Shown: positions 34,944 through 46,545 of the stretch, in pieces
Numbering within the stretch: the stretch's first letter is position 1
Layout: every line of letters begins with the position of its first letter
DNA from: Dioscorea cayenensis subsp. rotundata
Lineage: Eukaryota; Streptophyta; Magnoliopsida; Dioscoreales; Dioscoreaceae
Length of the DNA: 64,000 nt
Direction of reading: 5' to 3'
NCBI RefSeq assembly: GCF_009730915.1
Contig: NC_052484.1
Coordinates: 310,001-374,000 of the forward strand
Notes under the pieces: model-generated
Seen by the model: the letters and a program-made list of their open reading frames with translations, nothing else
What the model was told of the DNA's origin: nothing
Database searches by the model: none
Position numbers and translations under genes: made by a program

Positions 34944-37700
34944 GGAGCTGATTGGAGATGGAACCGCTGCGGGTGTCTGCCTCCTCCCAGCGTACAACAA
35001 GGGAAGGTTCGATGAGATTGGTCAGGACCGGCAGCAGTGGTAGGCCTCCTGCCCTGAATTGGCCTCCAGCAAATCAAACTGATTATAAATTTATAATGTG
35101 CGGTTGGTTACTGTCCACATATTATATCTTGTTACATGTTGATGAATGAATCCATGCTCTCATTTATTTCTAATTACTCCAAATCGAAGCTAAGAAAATA
35201 CTGCATAGACTTCGTCAAGATTGGAAAATTAAAGAAAGAAATAAATAAATATAGAAGTGAGTGCCGATGTGGACTATATATATATATATATATATCATAA
35301 ATCAAAGATTATCAAAGACAAAGTCAACATTCAGCATTAAATTGTGTGATAATCATAATATAATAAATTCATTAAGCTCATGTAAAGTAAATGTAAATGT
35401 GAAAAAAACTCATTACCAGAGAAAACATTATGAAAAAGTAGCATAACCACCACCTGAATATCAATCAACAGAAGATCATTTCAAAAGGTGCAGTGAGAGT
35501 AGAAGTATTATAGGAAGATTCTCATTTATTTAGCAATTTGATAGGAGCTGCATCCATGTTGTTAAAAATAATTAAGAGGTTTATGTGATAATTGAGTTAT
35601 TGTGATTTGTGAGAGGTGAGAGGGAGAAAAGAATAGACTAAATAAATTGAAATATAATGAGCAATTATACAATAATATACTCATGTACATTGGATTACTT
35701 CCAAGAGTTCTAACATAAAATCATTTATAATTACATTATCAAATGAAAAATTTTATTTTAATTAATGATATGACTAACACTGTCTTTCATAATATATTTA
35801 GATATTAGACATATTTCTATGCTTAGCCGTACGCTTTCTTCCTATTATATTCAAAGGCTTAAATGCATTATTTGGTGATCTCCGCAAATTATAAGATATA
35901 ATGCATTATATTCATTTTAATTTAAAGATGTATATTAATGTTTTTATAATATGCCTACAAAATCCATTTAGGCTATATAAATTACAAGGCATCCATACGG
36001 TAATGCACCAATATATTTTGTTTTCTGGAAATTATTTAATACTCATCATCTCCTTAGAATATATATATATATTATAGCAATCCTATATGCTATCACAAGG
36101 TTTTTAAAAAAAATACTTTAAAAATTATATTTTCCAAAATTGATAAAAAATTTAAAGTCTTTTTATTTTTAAATAAAAAATTAAATGTTCTAAAATTTTA
36201 GATTTTATTTTTTTTTTTTAAAAAAAAAGACACATCCGCTACAAGGTGGAAAAATACATAACTTTTCTAATGGATGATGTGGCGTATTATATCACGTTTA
36301 ACATGTATGTCTGTTATGTAAGTCAAAACACATTGACTTCAACATTAAGTAATTAAAAAAAATTAAATACATGAGTATATTGTCATCTGAGTGTCTTGTA
36401 AATTATAAGGGTCAAATGAACTTTATATGGAAAAGATACGAGCCCTAATAAATATTTTAAAATACAATAAATGATCAATCATGCATTTAAATCTACCAAC
36501 ATATTTCTATCTCAGACATTGAACCTCTTAATATATCAAAATACTCAATATATATATATATATATTGACAAAGCTCAACATATTTTAATAAATATAAAAT
36601 ATGAAAAATTAAATATACTATTTTCCGGCATTCTACCATGTTTAAAATTGTTGACTAAAATAAACAATTACATCTAGTTGAGTTAAGTAGTAAATAAATA
36701 AATAAGTTTTTACTCATTATTCAAGTAAATTCAAGTGACTATAGAATTTGATCTAATTTTGTTGATTTTTAAAGATATATTATATATATTTACCTATGAA
36801 TAAATCATTTTGTTGCAAAGGTAGTTCAAGGATGAGTATTTAACTACTTTCTATTTAATTTATTTCACTTTTCTTTTTTTTTTTAATGAATTTATGTAGT
36901 TTGGTTACTTTAAAATTGACCACTAAAAGTAAAAAAAAACATGATTGTGTTTTTTTAGCCACCTTTTACCCTTAAATTGATTTGGTTGTTGATGGGCTAG
37001 CCCCATCATACATAATTCATTACTCAAAACAATAAATTCTTCCATATATTTTATAAATTTTGCAAACGCATAGATTTTGAAATTGAGTGAAATATATATG
37101 AAATTTTTTTTAACATAAATAAAAAATTTATATTCACTGTAGAAAAAAATTATGGATAAAATATAACATTAAAAGATTAGTTGAACATGTTTATATTAAT
37201 AAATAAGAATTCAACAACAAAAAAACGTGGGCTAGCCCATTGATAACTATTTTGAATTTGAACCTCTCAAATTGTATTGCTCAACTTGCATTGCACTTAG
37301 CCCTTGTTGTGTGAGCAATATTTTTTATTTCCCCAGTCAAAAAATTAATTTTTTTTTTTTTTAAAAAAAAAACCCAACAACTTCAATCATAAATGGCCAC
37401 ATTGGAAAATTTGTAAACTGAAAATCAACTAGGTAAGCCTGTTATTGGGCTTTCTCAATTATGTGAGAAAGGCTGGAGCTGAGGGTTATTTGAATGTTGA
37501 CTACTCAGGTCCATTTGTACGAGCATAGTCTTCTCTCACCATATACTTGAGTAATTAGCTGAAGCACAAATTTTGATGTTTTGGTTGAAATGTTGCGCCA
37601 TTTGTGAACCCCAATTTAGGTAAGAGAAAAAACGTGATTTGAACACTTATATATTTCTACAGAGACAATGCATTATTTTCTATAATTAACTTAGAAGAGT
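34944..37700. other. AT-rich intergenic DNA between divergent FAAH and GT43 genes
   Basis: No coding exon was recognised. The stretch is strongly AT-rich with A and T runs (for example about 36208-36228 and 37345-37372) and short (TA)n tracts near 35275 and 36550. It must contain promoter elements for both flanking genes, but none stands out. Confidence 0.55.
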
Positions 37701-37717
37701 GAAGACCCTCCCAAAAA

Positions 37718-37718
37718 A

Positions 37719-37749
<31 letters not shown>
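37718..37749. repeat. (AAAT)n microsatellite
   Basis: About seven AAAT/TAAA units lie roughly 500 bp upstream of the GT43 start codon. Confidence 0.8.
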
Positions 37750-37750
<1 letters not shown>

Positions 37751-38180
37751 AAAAAAATTAGAAATAAAAATACAAAAAGGAAACGGGTGTTTGGTTGGTG
37801 TCTCACTCGGTACTCGCCTATCCTGGTCTGGTGGTGTCGTCGCTCCGACATCCGAATGATGGCCGCCATTTGCGCTACCTAGTCTTCGCTCACAACAAGG
37901 CGCCTCACAAAGAGGCTGCGTCTGCGTGGTAATAATGATATCATCAATCTCTCTCGTCGGCCAAGGTTTTGTAGCATTTGGTCTGGTTCGCCAAACCGGC
38001 ACCGGATCTTCATCGGATCCCAAGGCTCTCCTTGCGTAGACGGTAGATCCCTCATCCTTCACTTCTTGGAAAAAGTGCGGTAGATAATAAAAAAGAAATA
38101 AAAAAGCCAAAGCCAAAGCCAAAGCAAGATAGTCAGTCATCCTCAATCAGCGCATCCATCCATTGCTCATAATTCGATGC

Positions 38181-38218
38181 TTCTTGTTGTTGCTGCTGCT
38201 GCTGCTGCTGCTGTTGCG
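38181..38218 (+). repeat. (CTG)n tract in the 5' UTR of the GT43 gene
   Basis: A run of TTG and CTG triplets lies about 36-73 bases upstream of the start codon. A short AAAGCC tandem repeat precedes it at about 38104-38126. Both probably belong to the 5' UTR. Confidence 0.75.
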
Positions 38219-38253
38219 GAGGAGGAGGCGGCGGCGGCTGGCGGAGTAGTATA

Positions 38254-41200
38254 ATGGCATCGATCCGCCGCACGCTGTCCCCTGCCAACCATGAGCGGCG
38301 CGTCCAGATCCAGAGGTCCTCGCCGCCCAACCTCTCCTCTTCTTCTCCTTCGCCTTCCCCACACCTCTTCCACCGCATCCTCAATGACGGGTTCTCTCTC
38401 CCTCACAAGCAGCAGCCCCGCAAGTGGGCTCAGCAGCAACTCGCCTGGAAGAGATCCATCCTACGCTTCCTACTCTTCTTCATCGCTGGTTTCCTGCTTG
38501 GTTTTTCCCCCTTCTCCGGTATTCACGATCACGATCACGATCACGGTCTGAGTCTCCAAGACTTCTCCTTTGACGTTAGACCCCCTCCATCTACCCTTCA
38601 CGTTGATGCCAACCTCGGTAGCAACTCCCAGTCCCAGCTGGATCTCGGCGGCGGGGACCGAACCATCGAGATCTTGAAGCCCGAGGGCGTCACAAATCTT
38701 GAGCTGGAGACCAGGACGGAAGACATTTCCAACGATAATGATGACTCCCTGGCCCCGCCGCGGAAGCTGCTCATTGTGGTGACCCCAACTTACAACCGCG
38801 CTCTTCAGGCATACTACCTCAACCGTCTGGGGCAGACACTCAGGTTGGTTCCCCAACCCTTGCTGTGGATCGTGGTGGAGATGGGATCCGCGTCTATGGA
38901 GACAGCCGAGCTGCTCAGGGGGACGGGAGTCATGTACCGCCATCTTGTCTGCGAGAGGAACTCGACCAAAGTCAAGGACAGGGGCGTCCACCAGCGCAAC
39001 ACTGCCCTGCAGCATATTGAACGGCATCACCTGGATGGGATTGTCTACTTCGCAGACGATGACAATATCTATTCTCTGGAGTTGTTTGAGAGCTTGAGGG
39101 AGATCAGGTATCATCTGTTTTATTTTATTTTATTTTAATTTTTTAATGAAATCAGAACCTTATCTCACACATAAAAGTTCTCCTAGCTTTTTGCTGTGTC
39201 CTGGTGGATGCTTGTAATTATTATTTGAGTAGCTTTCTGCCCAGCCTTGGCCATTAGTAGCATAACTGTTTTTCCAGAGCAATGTTCATTTGAAGTAGAG
39301 TTGCCCATAATAGATAAATGCATATATATAGTCCTTTTGTATCTTTGAACTGCAAAGAAAAACAAAAGGATTTCAAATGGAGTAAAACAAACTAGGTGTC
39401 GCATGATCACTGAAGAAAACTTGATTTTGTTCTAATATATAGGAAGAGTGTTTTAACATAACAAAAAATAGGTATCCTAAGTGTTAGCTAGCTGGCTATC
39501 TTTAGGTTTCTTGACTCATGTCGTTTTGTCTTACTGTATCTTCATTCAGTCTTATCTGATGCAAATGTAACAAATTTGCTCAGGCTTCTTTGTTAGTGCT
39601 TGAATGTACTAGCTTCTTTTGTTCTTTGTTCACCATCTAAAATTTAGCCGTAATCATGGTTTTGACTATGTTGATGATCATCAAAGCATCATCATAGTAC
39701 GTAGACTATGCATCTGAAGAACCTGCTCATGCCTTTGAGACTACTCACTAATATACAGTTCTTAATGGTTGCAGTGTGAATCTATTTTTATATGCAGATA
39801 ACGTATTTCTTCTTCTTCACAAATGTGGTTAGGATCCTTGGTTTAAAGAGGGAAGGTGAAAGCTTATGCTTAGCCATTCAGAAATGCATGGGAGACCAAA
39901 TATCTTCTGTGAATAAATTTTTATGAAACGTCTGTATGATGTTATTTAGCTGTAGATTTGTAACTGGATACTCATCAATGTACTATTTCTTGATTGAATC
40001 CATATTATCGCATTTAAAAGCTTATAACCGAGCTTCTGTCTTGAGAAAGAACGGGACTGAAGAGCTGTTTTTTAAGGTTTATAGTATATATTTGTACTCT
40101 CAGAGGTCATAGCATTCCTATTGATGTTATTTTGGGAAAGTAAGATCATACAGGTTTCTTTTATCCTTTGATAAACAATAATCAATGGTATCATGGCTTA
40201 GATATGAACTGGTGACCTTTCCTTTAAGGAGGAGCATGCTGATCACTGAGTTGAAAATGGTTGGAGATGAAAGCATATGACTTTTGAAAAAAAAAAAAAA
40301 CTTTGCAGGATATTCAAGCACTTTTTTCTTGAGTATATTTCTTTTTGTTATTTTTGTAAGTGGTGTGTAATTTACAGGAGGTTTGGCACATGGCCCGTTG
40401 CGATGCTTGCACAAAGCAAAAACAAAGCTACACTAGAAGGTCCAGTCTGTAATGGGAGCCAAGTAATTGGGTGGCATACAAATGAGAAAAGCAAGAAACT
40501 TCGGAGATTTCATGTCGATATGTCTGGATTTGCATTCAACAGCAGCATTCTTTGGGATCCAAAGAGGTGGGGCCGCCCAACTTCAGATCCCATCAGACAA
40601 CTTGACACTGTGAGAGAGGGATTTCAAGTATGTTTTGTTTTCTTTCAAACTTATATCAATGTGCATAAGCATTGTTGGCAGTTAATCTCAGATAATTTAC
40701 AGTGTCACAGGAGAAAGTCAAAAATCATGCATGGAAGGGTGACTAGAAAACATTATCATTCTATACCAACAGCCCAAATGAATGCAACCTCTCTTGGAAC
40801 ATCCACCTCCCTTTTCTCGTTTATGAGCCTAATTTGGAAACACTGCCTTCTTTGGGCTTATTTGAAGAGATTATGAAAGTTGTCTTGTTTAGTAGGTTAT
40901 GCCTTTCTCTACACTAAATAAGGTTTGTTAATATTTATGAGAAATTAGCCTTGAATTGATTAGCATTTCGAAGATCTTGAAATGACTGGAAATCTATGGT
41001 GCATTTATTGGTCTCTTCTTAATATATGTCAATTAAAATCACCCTCCTGAGTAACATATGAATATGATACAGAGGAGAAATCTACATAGATTAATTGCTG
41101 GAGGTTATATTTTTAGCCACTTGCTTCTTGCATGGTTCAAACTCATGAATCATACAACCAAGGGATTGTAGGAAAATAAGTCTAGTGATTAATTTTTGCA

Positions 41201-41571
41201 ATTTAAAAAGATGATCTTTTCAAGAAAATGCTTTGAGTTTGAATGCGTTCCTAAGTGCTTACATTTTTTTTTTCTGGTGGGATAATCCCTTTAATTGTCT
41301 TTATATTATAAAATGTGACTTTAACAAAACTTATGTTTCGCATTCCTTTGAAGCTGGATTTGAGTATCTTATCTGAAATCTGGGATATAACTTTTTGCAG
41401 GAGACGACATTTATTGAACAGGTTGTTGAAGATGAAGATCAGATGGTGGGCTTACCATATGACTGCTCAAAGATCATGAATTGGCACATCCATTTGGATG
41501 CAAAGGATCTGAACTATCCTAACGGATGGCAAGTCACAACTGACCTTGATGTTGTGATTCCTGTTAAGTAG
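38254..41571 (+). CDS. IRX9H: Glycosyltransferase family 43, IRX9-like xylan backbone synthesis protein
   Basis: Three exons, 38254-39107, 40378-40627 and 41401-41571, encode 424 residues in one frame. The N-terminus [10 protein letters not shown] is the same as in Arabidopsis IRX9H/IRX9L. A Golgi type II topology is shown by one hydrophobic segment at about 68-87 after a basic serine-rich tail. The stem contains a short His-Asp repeat at about 91-98. The GT43 domain starts near residue 170 ([16 protein letters not shown]) and includes [10 protein letters not shown], the FADDDN motif (DDD at 268-270), [28 protein letters not shown] and [18 protein letters not shown]9-type proteins act with IRX10 and IRX14 partners in elongating the glucuronoxylan backbone; that is family knowledge. 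The 3' UTR may contain an intron, since a GT site follows AGGCAG at about 41602. I prefer the IRX9H type over IRX9 because of the N-terminal match. Confidence 0.92.
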
Positions 41572-43258
41572 GATTCAGCAATGGTGCAGTCCCCTCGGCA
41601 GGTATGGCTACTAGACGTGTTTATATCATTTCCTTCAATCTCAGCTTCCATGGAAAATTTCTTTGGCTTGCTCTTTTTTTGCAAATTGATACCAAAATCT
41701 TGGTGATTAAAATTTTTTAGAGAATTTTTGCATATAGTACTGCTTGATTTGCTCTTTTATCTTCTTGGCCTAGCTTCCCCCATACAATGAAACAAATATG
41801 GTGTTTCATTTCAGAACATAACCAAAAATCCTCTTTAATGCGGTCTTGAGAGCAGGATAGTTTGCCTAGTCTCTTCTACCCATGCATAGGACAGTGATAA
41901 TATAGTCGTCTTCTTGAACCTTTTATTTTTCAGAGAAATTAGTTGGAATTGTAATTGCTTTAGAATTAGTGAGAGTTTATTATTGTTAGAGGTTCAACTA
42001 TGCTTGAGTATTTAATTTGATCAAGCTCATATGGATCAGACCAATAAACAAATACCGCTCAATAACTAGCTGTGAGTATTTGGATTGAAAATAAGGGTGA
42101 ATTGAGAATAAGAACAGAATTATCTTAATCTGTTTGAGTTTGGCTATAAATTAAGGATTTAGCTCCCCAATCCATTCTGGCAAACAGTTTGCCATATTAA
42201 GTAGATTGACTTTATTTATAAATCATCCTCATTAGATTTGCAAGGTTTGGTTGAACTGGTTGACAGATTTTCTAGCCGTGTGGTATTTTGTTTAACTTAT
42301 CTGAATGGCCATTTGTATGTGTATATTCTTATGACATTTTTCAAATGTTACAGTTGTGGGAGAAGCCTATTGTGTTTTTGTTGAACTTGTTGAACAGAAA
42401 AGGAGCTTGTCATGGTGGTCACCGTCACCGTCCTCGCTGCTATATTTGTCCGCCCCGGAAGTAGTGAAGGAAAGCTGGATCTTCTTCATAGGTTTATTCA
42501 ATATTCTTTTGTACTGGAAGAACTCATCTTTTAATCATAGATCTTCATCAGCCTTGTTGTTGTTGTTGTTATATGGAATCATACAGAATAGTGTTCACAT
42601 TCATCCGAGAAGGGCAGTGTTCACATGCATCACTGGGATGGTTTTTGTGCCTTTATGACCTGATCAAGTTCATACCAAAGATTATTTTGTGTAAAAGCAG
42701 TGGTTTCTGGGCATCAATTTTGTATTACAACAAATGTGTTACTTTGTTAACTCTATGGCCCAAAGTGTTCCCTTTTTATGGTCTTGTGTGTTGTATGGAA
42801 ATTTATGTGCCTTAAAGCGCAGTGTATGCTATTATTAACAAAATGGATTCCCGAAATGAGAGATTTACCAAGTCTGATGGACCAACACAAGTCATGTTTT
42901 CGCTCTCTAAACCATATGATGAAAGTACTGGATTGATCCTCAGTTACATAGGAATGTTAATTCTGGTTTATAAATCTAAACAAGTGGTAATCTGCTGTAA
43001 GGAGTATGCAAAATAGAACATTTATTTTGAATTTTTTTTTTCATTGTACAATATTGGTGGCGTGGAAGTTTAAATTTAAAAAAATAATATGATTGTGCAG
43101 ACCAAAGTGATATTTTATTAATGAGCATGTAGTTGAGAATAAAAAGTAAAAGAACCTTTTTTTTTAAAAAAAAAAAAGGATTAAAAAGGTTTTATTTAAT
43201 TAGTATTATAATGTTTTAAAAAATAAATTTGTAGTATTTTTCTAATCAATAGAATCCA
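41572..43258. other. 3' UTR of the GT43 gene and intergenic DNA up to UFC1
   Basis: The part to about 42800 has mixed composition and may include a spliced 3' UTR exon near 42355-42750. No conserved protein was recognised. AT-rich sequence from about 43020 leads to UFC1. Confidence 0.5.
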
Positions 43259-43408
43259 GTGCCGGGAGTCTGCGTACGGATAACGCGCGGTTCAGGCTTG
43301 TATGTTTGGAAAAGAAGGGAAGAAAGGAGGCCCATTGATTTTTTTAAGAGGAAAGAAGAAGAGATCGAGGGTGAGGAGGAGGAGGAGGAGGAGGAGGAGG
43401 AGGAGGCT

Positions 43409-44121
43409 ATGGAGGGGTGGGATACGAGCACCAAGTCGGCTCTGACGAAGATCCCTCTTCTGACGACCCGAGCAGGTCCTCGGGACGGCGCAGCATGGAC
43501 GCAGCGTCTCAAGGAGGAGTACCGAGCCCTGATCGCCTACACCTCCATGAACAAGTCTAACGACAACGACTGGTTCCGGATCTCGGCCGCCAATCCCGAG
43601 GGCACCCGCTGGGAGGGCACTTGCTGGTACGTTCACAACCTCCGCCGCTACGAATTCCAACTCCAGTTCGATATTCCCGTCACCTACCCCGCCACCGCTC
43701 CCGAGATCGAGCTCCCCCAACTCGACGGCAAGACCCACAAGGCAACGCCTTTGCTCTATAATCATTGTTCATAGATATATTTTTTATTTATTTTGTAGTA
43801 TAAAATAAACAAATAAATCTTCATCTTCATCCTTGGCAGATGTACCGCGGAGGCAAGATCTGCTTGACTGTTCATTTCAAGCCGCTCTGGGCCAAGAACT
43901 GGTACTCCAATCGATTTTTACTCGGCATGCTTGGATTTGTTAATCATTCAATTGAATTTTCTTTATCTGCTTTGTCTGTGTTTTTTGATAGCCCTAGGTT
44001 TGGAATCGCTCATGCCCTTTGCCTCGGTCTGGCCCCATGGCTGGCTGCAGAGGTGCCTATTCTCGTCGACTCCGGCATGGTCAAGCACAAAGATGACGAG
44101 GCCACCTCTGCTGAATCTTAA
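43409..44121 (+). CDS. UFC1: UFM1-conjugating E2 enzyme
   Basis: Three exons, 43409-43741, 43840-43901 and 43992-44121, encode 174 residues; human UFC1 has 167. The protein takes activated UFM1 from UBA5 and passes it to UFL1 in the UFMylation pathway, which acts mainly at the ER on ribosomes and stress responses. It is recognised by [57 protein letters not shown], and [19 protein letters not shown], where the Cys of KICLT is the catalytic residue. Exon 3 gives [19 protein letters not shown]. Exon 1 must end AAG before GCAACG, so intron 1 is a GC-AG intron. An in-frame ATG at 43259 would add 50 residues including a poly-Glu run from a (GAG)n repeat at about 43375-43406. The ATG at 43409 is chosen because family members start MEGWD-like. 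Confidence 0.92.
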
Positions 44122-45720
44122 GGTTGTATCATTTCCAAAAACTGGCTTCTATTAGTGCAACATAATCTCCTTTCTCAAATTTGAATTGGAGTTCAGCGCA
44201 TCGATATTTATCTATTACATGAGGGTTTACCGAAATTGTGCATCATATCTTCCTGCTTGAGATGCATGCCTACTAATTTTTGCTTTATCCATTTTAATAA
44301 ACCAAATCATAGTATGTTGTCTAGTTGGAAGAAATTAACTAGCTTGGGTTTTATAATCTACATTCTTCAATGAATGCATGGTTTATAGTTTATGCCTTTT
44401 TGGTGCATTTCACACTTTTTTCTTGTCGGTAAATTAATTCACATTGTCTTTTTGGTTGATAATGAAAATTTAAATAGTTTGATCATATTGTTACCGAGGC
44501 TTACATTTCCTTTCATATTCTCATCTGGCCATTTATGGTATTAGTGTTCCAGAGATTACTATGCTTCATAGATTAGTGAGACTATTTGACTTAGATTATG
44601 AGAAGTGTTCAGCTTTAATGTAACTGCTAAAGGATAGGTATGACACATTGCCTTCCTTGTTCGCATTCATAGCTTTACCCATGCGATTCAAAATATGAAT
44701 GATATTTATGGTGTTTTGGTCGCTTAACCAAATAAAGATTGACAAATCTATGCTAACAAATGAGGTTTGTGAGGAGTTTTGTTTGAGGATACCGATGTTT
44801 GGCGTGATAAAGGGTGTCTTATCAATGGATGAAAAGAAGTATGTTGTTCTCCTTGCCCTGATCCAATAACTCGAATTCATGATATGATGCTTCTTGATGC
44901 GATATATTATTTATATTGCCTTTTTGGCATTTTGCATCATATGGTAATGTTATTTGCGTGTGTGCCTTTTATATATAGGCAGGCCTGGTTGGCAATCCAA
45001 TGACTTTTACCTATCTTGTATTTTCATTAACCATACCTCGGATTGACCATATTCAGTTGCACTTTCTTTATTTTTTTGTGATCTCCTTTGGCTAGGGTTT
45101 TGTGAGAGAGTAAGGTGAGGTTAAGACGAGTGTGTTGCTTTTATTTTCTTTTTTTTATTGAATCACACCATTAATGTCTCAAGCTTGCAAATAAGATACC
45201 TTCTGATAAATGCTCTTGGAGGCCATATTATTCATCTCATTATTCTGAAGATTTTTGGGATGATGACATGGTCATGGTTGTTCTTTTATATTTATGAGGA
45301 GACTGGGCTGGGTCTACTGAAAGTCGCGGTTCTAGGCTCATGAAGAGAACTTTAGATATTTTGGTAGAGTTTGTGTGGAGGTCCCTAAAACCTCATTTAT
45401 AGCTGTTGGATTGAGTTGATCCCCACCGTCCATTGAGGAGGTGGGAGTGCTATAAATACTCCTAAGGTCTTGCCTTTGTAGGGCATCAAGAAGCAAAGTT
45501 GTAAGTTTGAAGCTCTTTAATAGAAATACAAAGTTTTTTTCAAGTCTCCAAGCTTCCTTGGTAAGTTCTCTTCTTAGCCTTGAGCAACTTTGGGTTCCTT
45601 TGGCTCTTTGGTAGAAAATCCAAGGCAAAGGAAAGGAAGGTGAAAGGCTGACTTGATCGAGGAAGGAACAATCAAGTGCCACACGGCTCATTAAAAGATG
45701 TCTAAGTCCTGGACAGTGTT
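44122..45720. other. Gene-poor region after UFC1
   Basis: No conserved coding sequence was found. Frames present are short and have no recognised motif. The UFC1 3' UTR takes up the first few hundred bases. Confidence 0.5.
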
Positions 45721-45723
45721 TGG

Positions 45724-46274
45724 TTTCTGAGCTGTAGGCCATATTTATTGAAAGTAACAAGTGGCATTTGCCTTTGTGTTATCCAGAGGTCCAAATATTT
45801 ATCCAGGTTTATGGAATGCATTATAGCACTTGATTTGTAGCTCGCCCTGCTAAAGTTTTTATATATTTATCTAGTCTAATGGCAACATGAGATTTGGGAT
45901 AATGCAACACCCATCTCCTATGCTAGTTATTGGTGGAATGTTGCGTACATGCTAGATATTTTTGGTTTAGTACATGCTAGATGGAATGTTGAGAATGAAG
46001 TGCCTGCGGACCTGAACCCTGATACACTTGTATTTGATTAGGAATGTTCTTGGTGCCTGCAGGGTTTCTGAGCTGGTAGGCCATATTTATTGAAAGTAAC
46101 AAGTGTTGCTTTTGTGTTATCCAGAGGTGGAAATATTTATCCAGGTTTATGGAATGCATCATAGCACTTGATATGTAGGTCGCCCAGATAATTTTTTATT
46201 TATTTATCTAGTCTAATGGCAACATGTGATTTGGGATAATGCAATACCTGTCTCCGATGCTAGTTATTGGTGGA
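45724..46274. repeat. Imperfect 210-bp direct duplication
   Basis: The segment 45724-45937 (from TTCTGAGCTG to TTGGTGGA) recurs at 46065-46274 with about 10 percent differences and small indels, separated by about 127 bases. Shared landmarks are GGCCATATTTATTGAAAG, ATCCAGAGG, TATGGAATGCAT and ATCTAGTCTAATGGCAAC. No frame is conserved between the copies, so it looks non-coding. Confidence 0.85.
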
Positions 46275-46342
46275 AGAATTTCTTCAGAATCTTTGGCAAG
46301 GCGATAGATTTTATTGCTTTTGGTTGTTGGCTGGTCATAAGT

Positions 46343-46545
46343 CATTGAGTCTAATCTTCATATCTGAGAACAAATACCAGGGAAAGCTGTGTGCACACGA
46401 TAGAAACTAGGAAGTAGGGAATTGACTGCTGAGTCCAATTCCAGCACCAAAAATATCATCGAGTCTAATCTTCAGATCTGAGAACAAATAGCAGGGGAAC
46501 TCATTTATGGATGGTGGAAACTAAAAAGTAGGTAAGTGGGTGCTG
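46343..46545. repeat. Second local duplication with a period of about 114 bp
   Basis: A unit beginning near GAGTCTAATCTTCA and containing TCTGAGAACAAATA recurs at about 46343-46435 and 46457-46545. It lies just after the 210-bp duplication, so this stretch has been a hot spot for local duplication. Confidence 0.75.

Noticed and set aside
38133..38439. Minus-strand frames opposite the GT43 start with poly-Gln or Ala
   Set aside because: They come from the CTG repeat and the antisense of exon 1; the plus-strand gene explains the region.
43292..43765. 157-codon minus-strand frame opposite UFC1
   Set aside because: UFC1 on the plus strand is clear, and the antisense frame is mostly a Leu run from the GAG repeat.
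45338..45760. 140-codon minus-strand frame in the gene-poor region
   Set aside because: No motif was recognised, and part of it lies in a local duplication whose second copy does not keep the frame.
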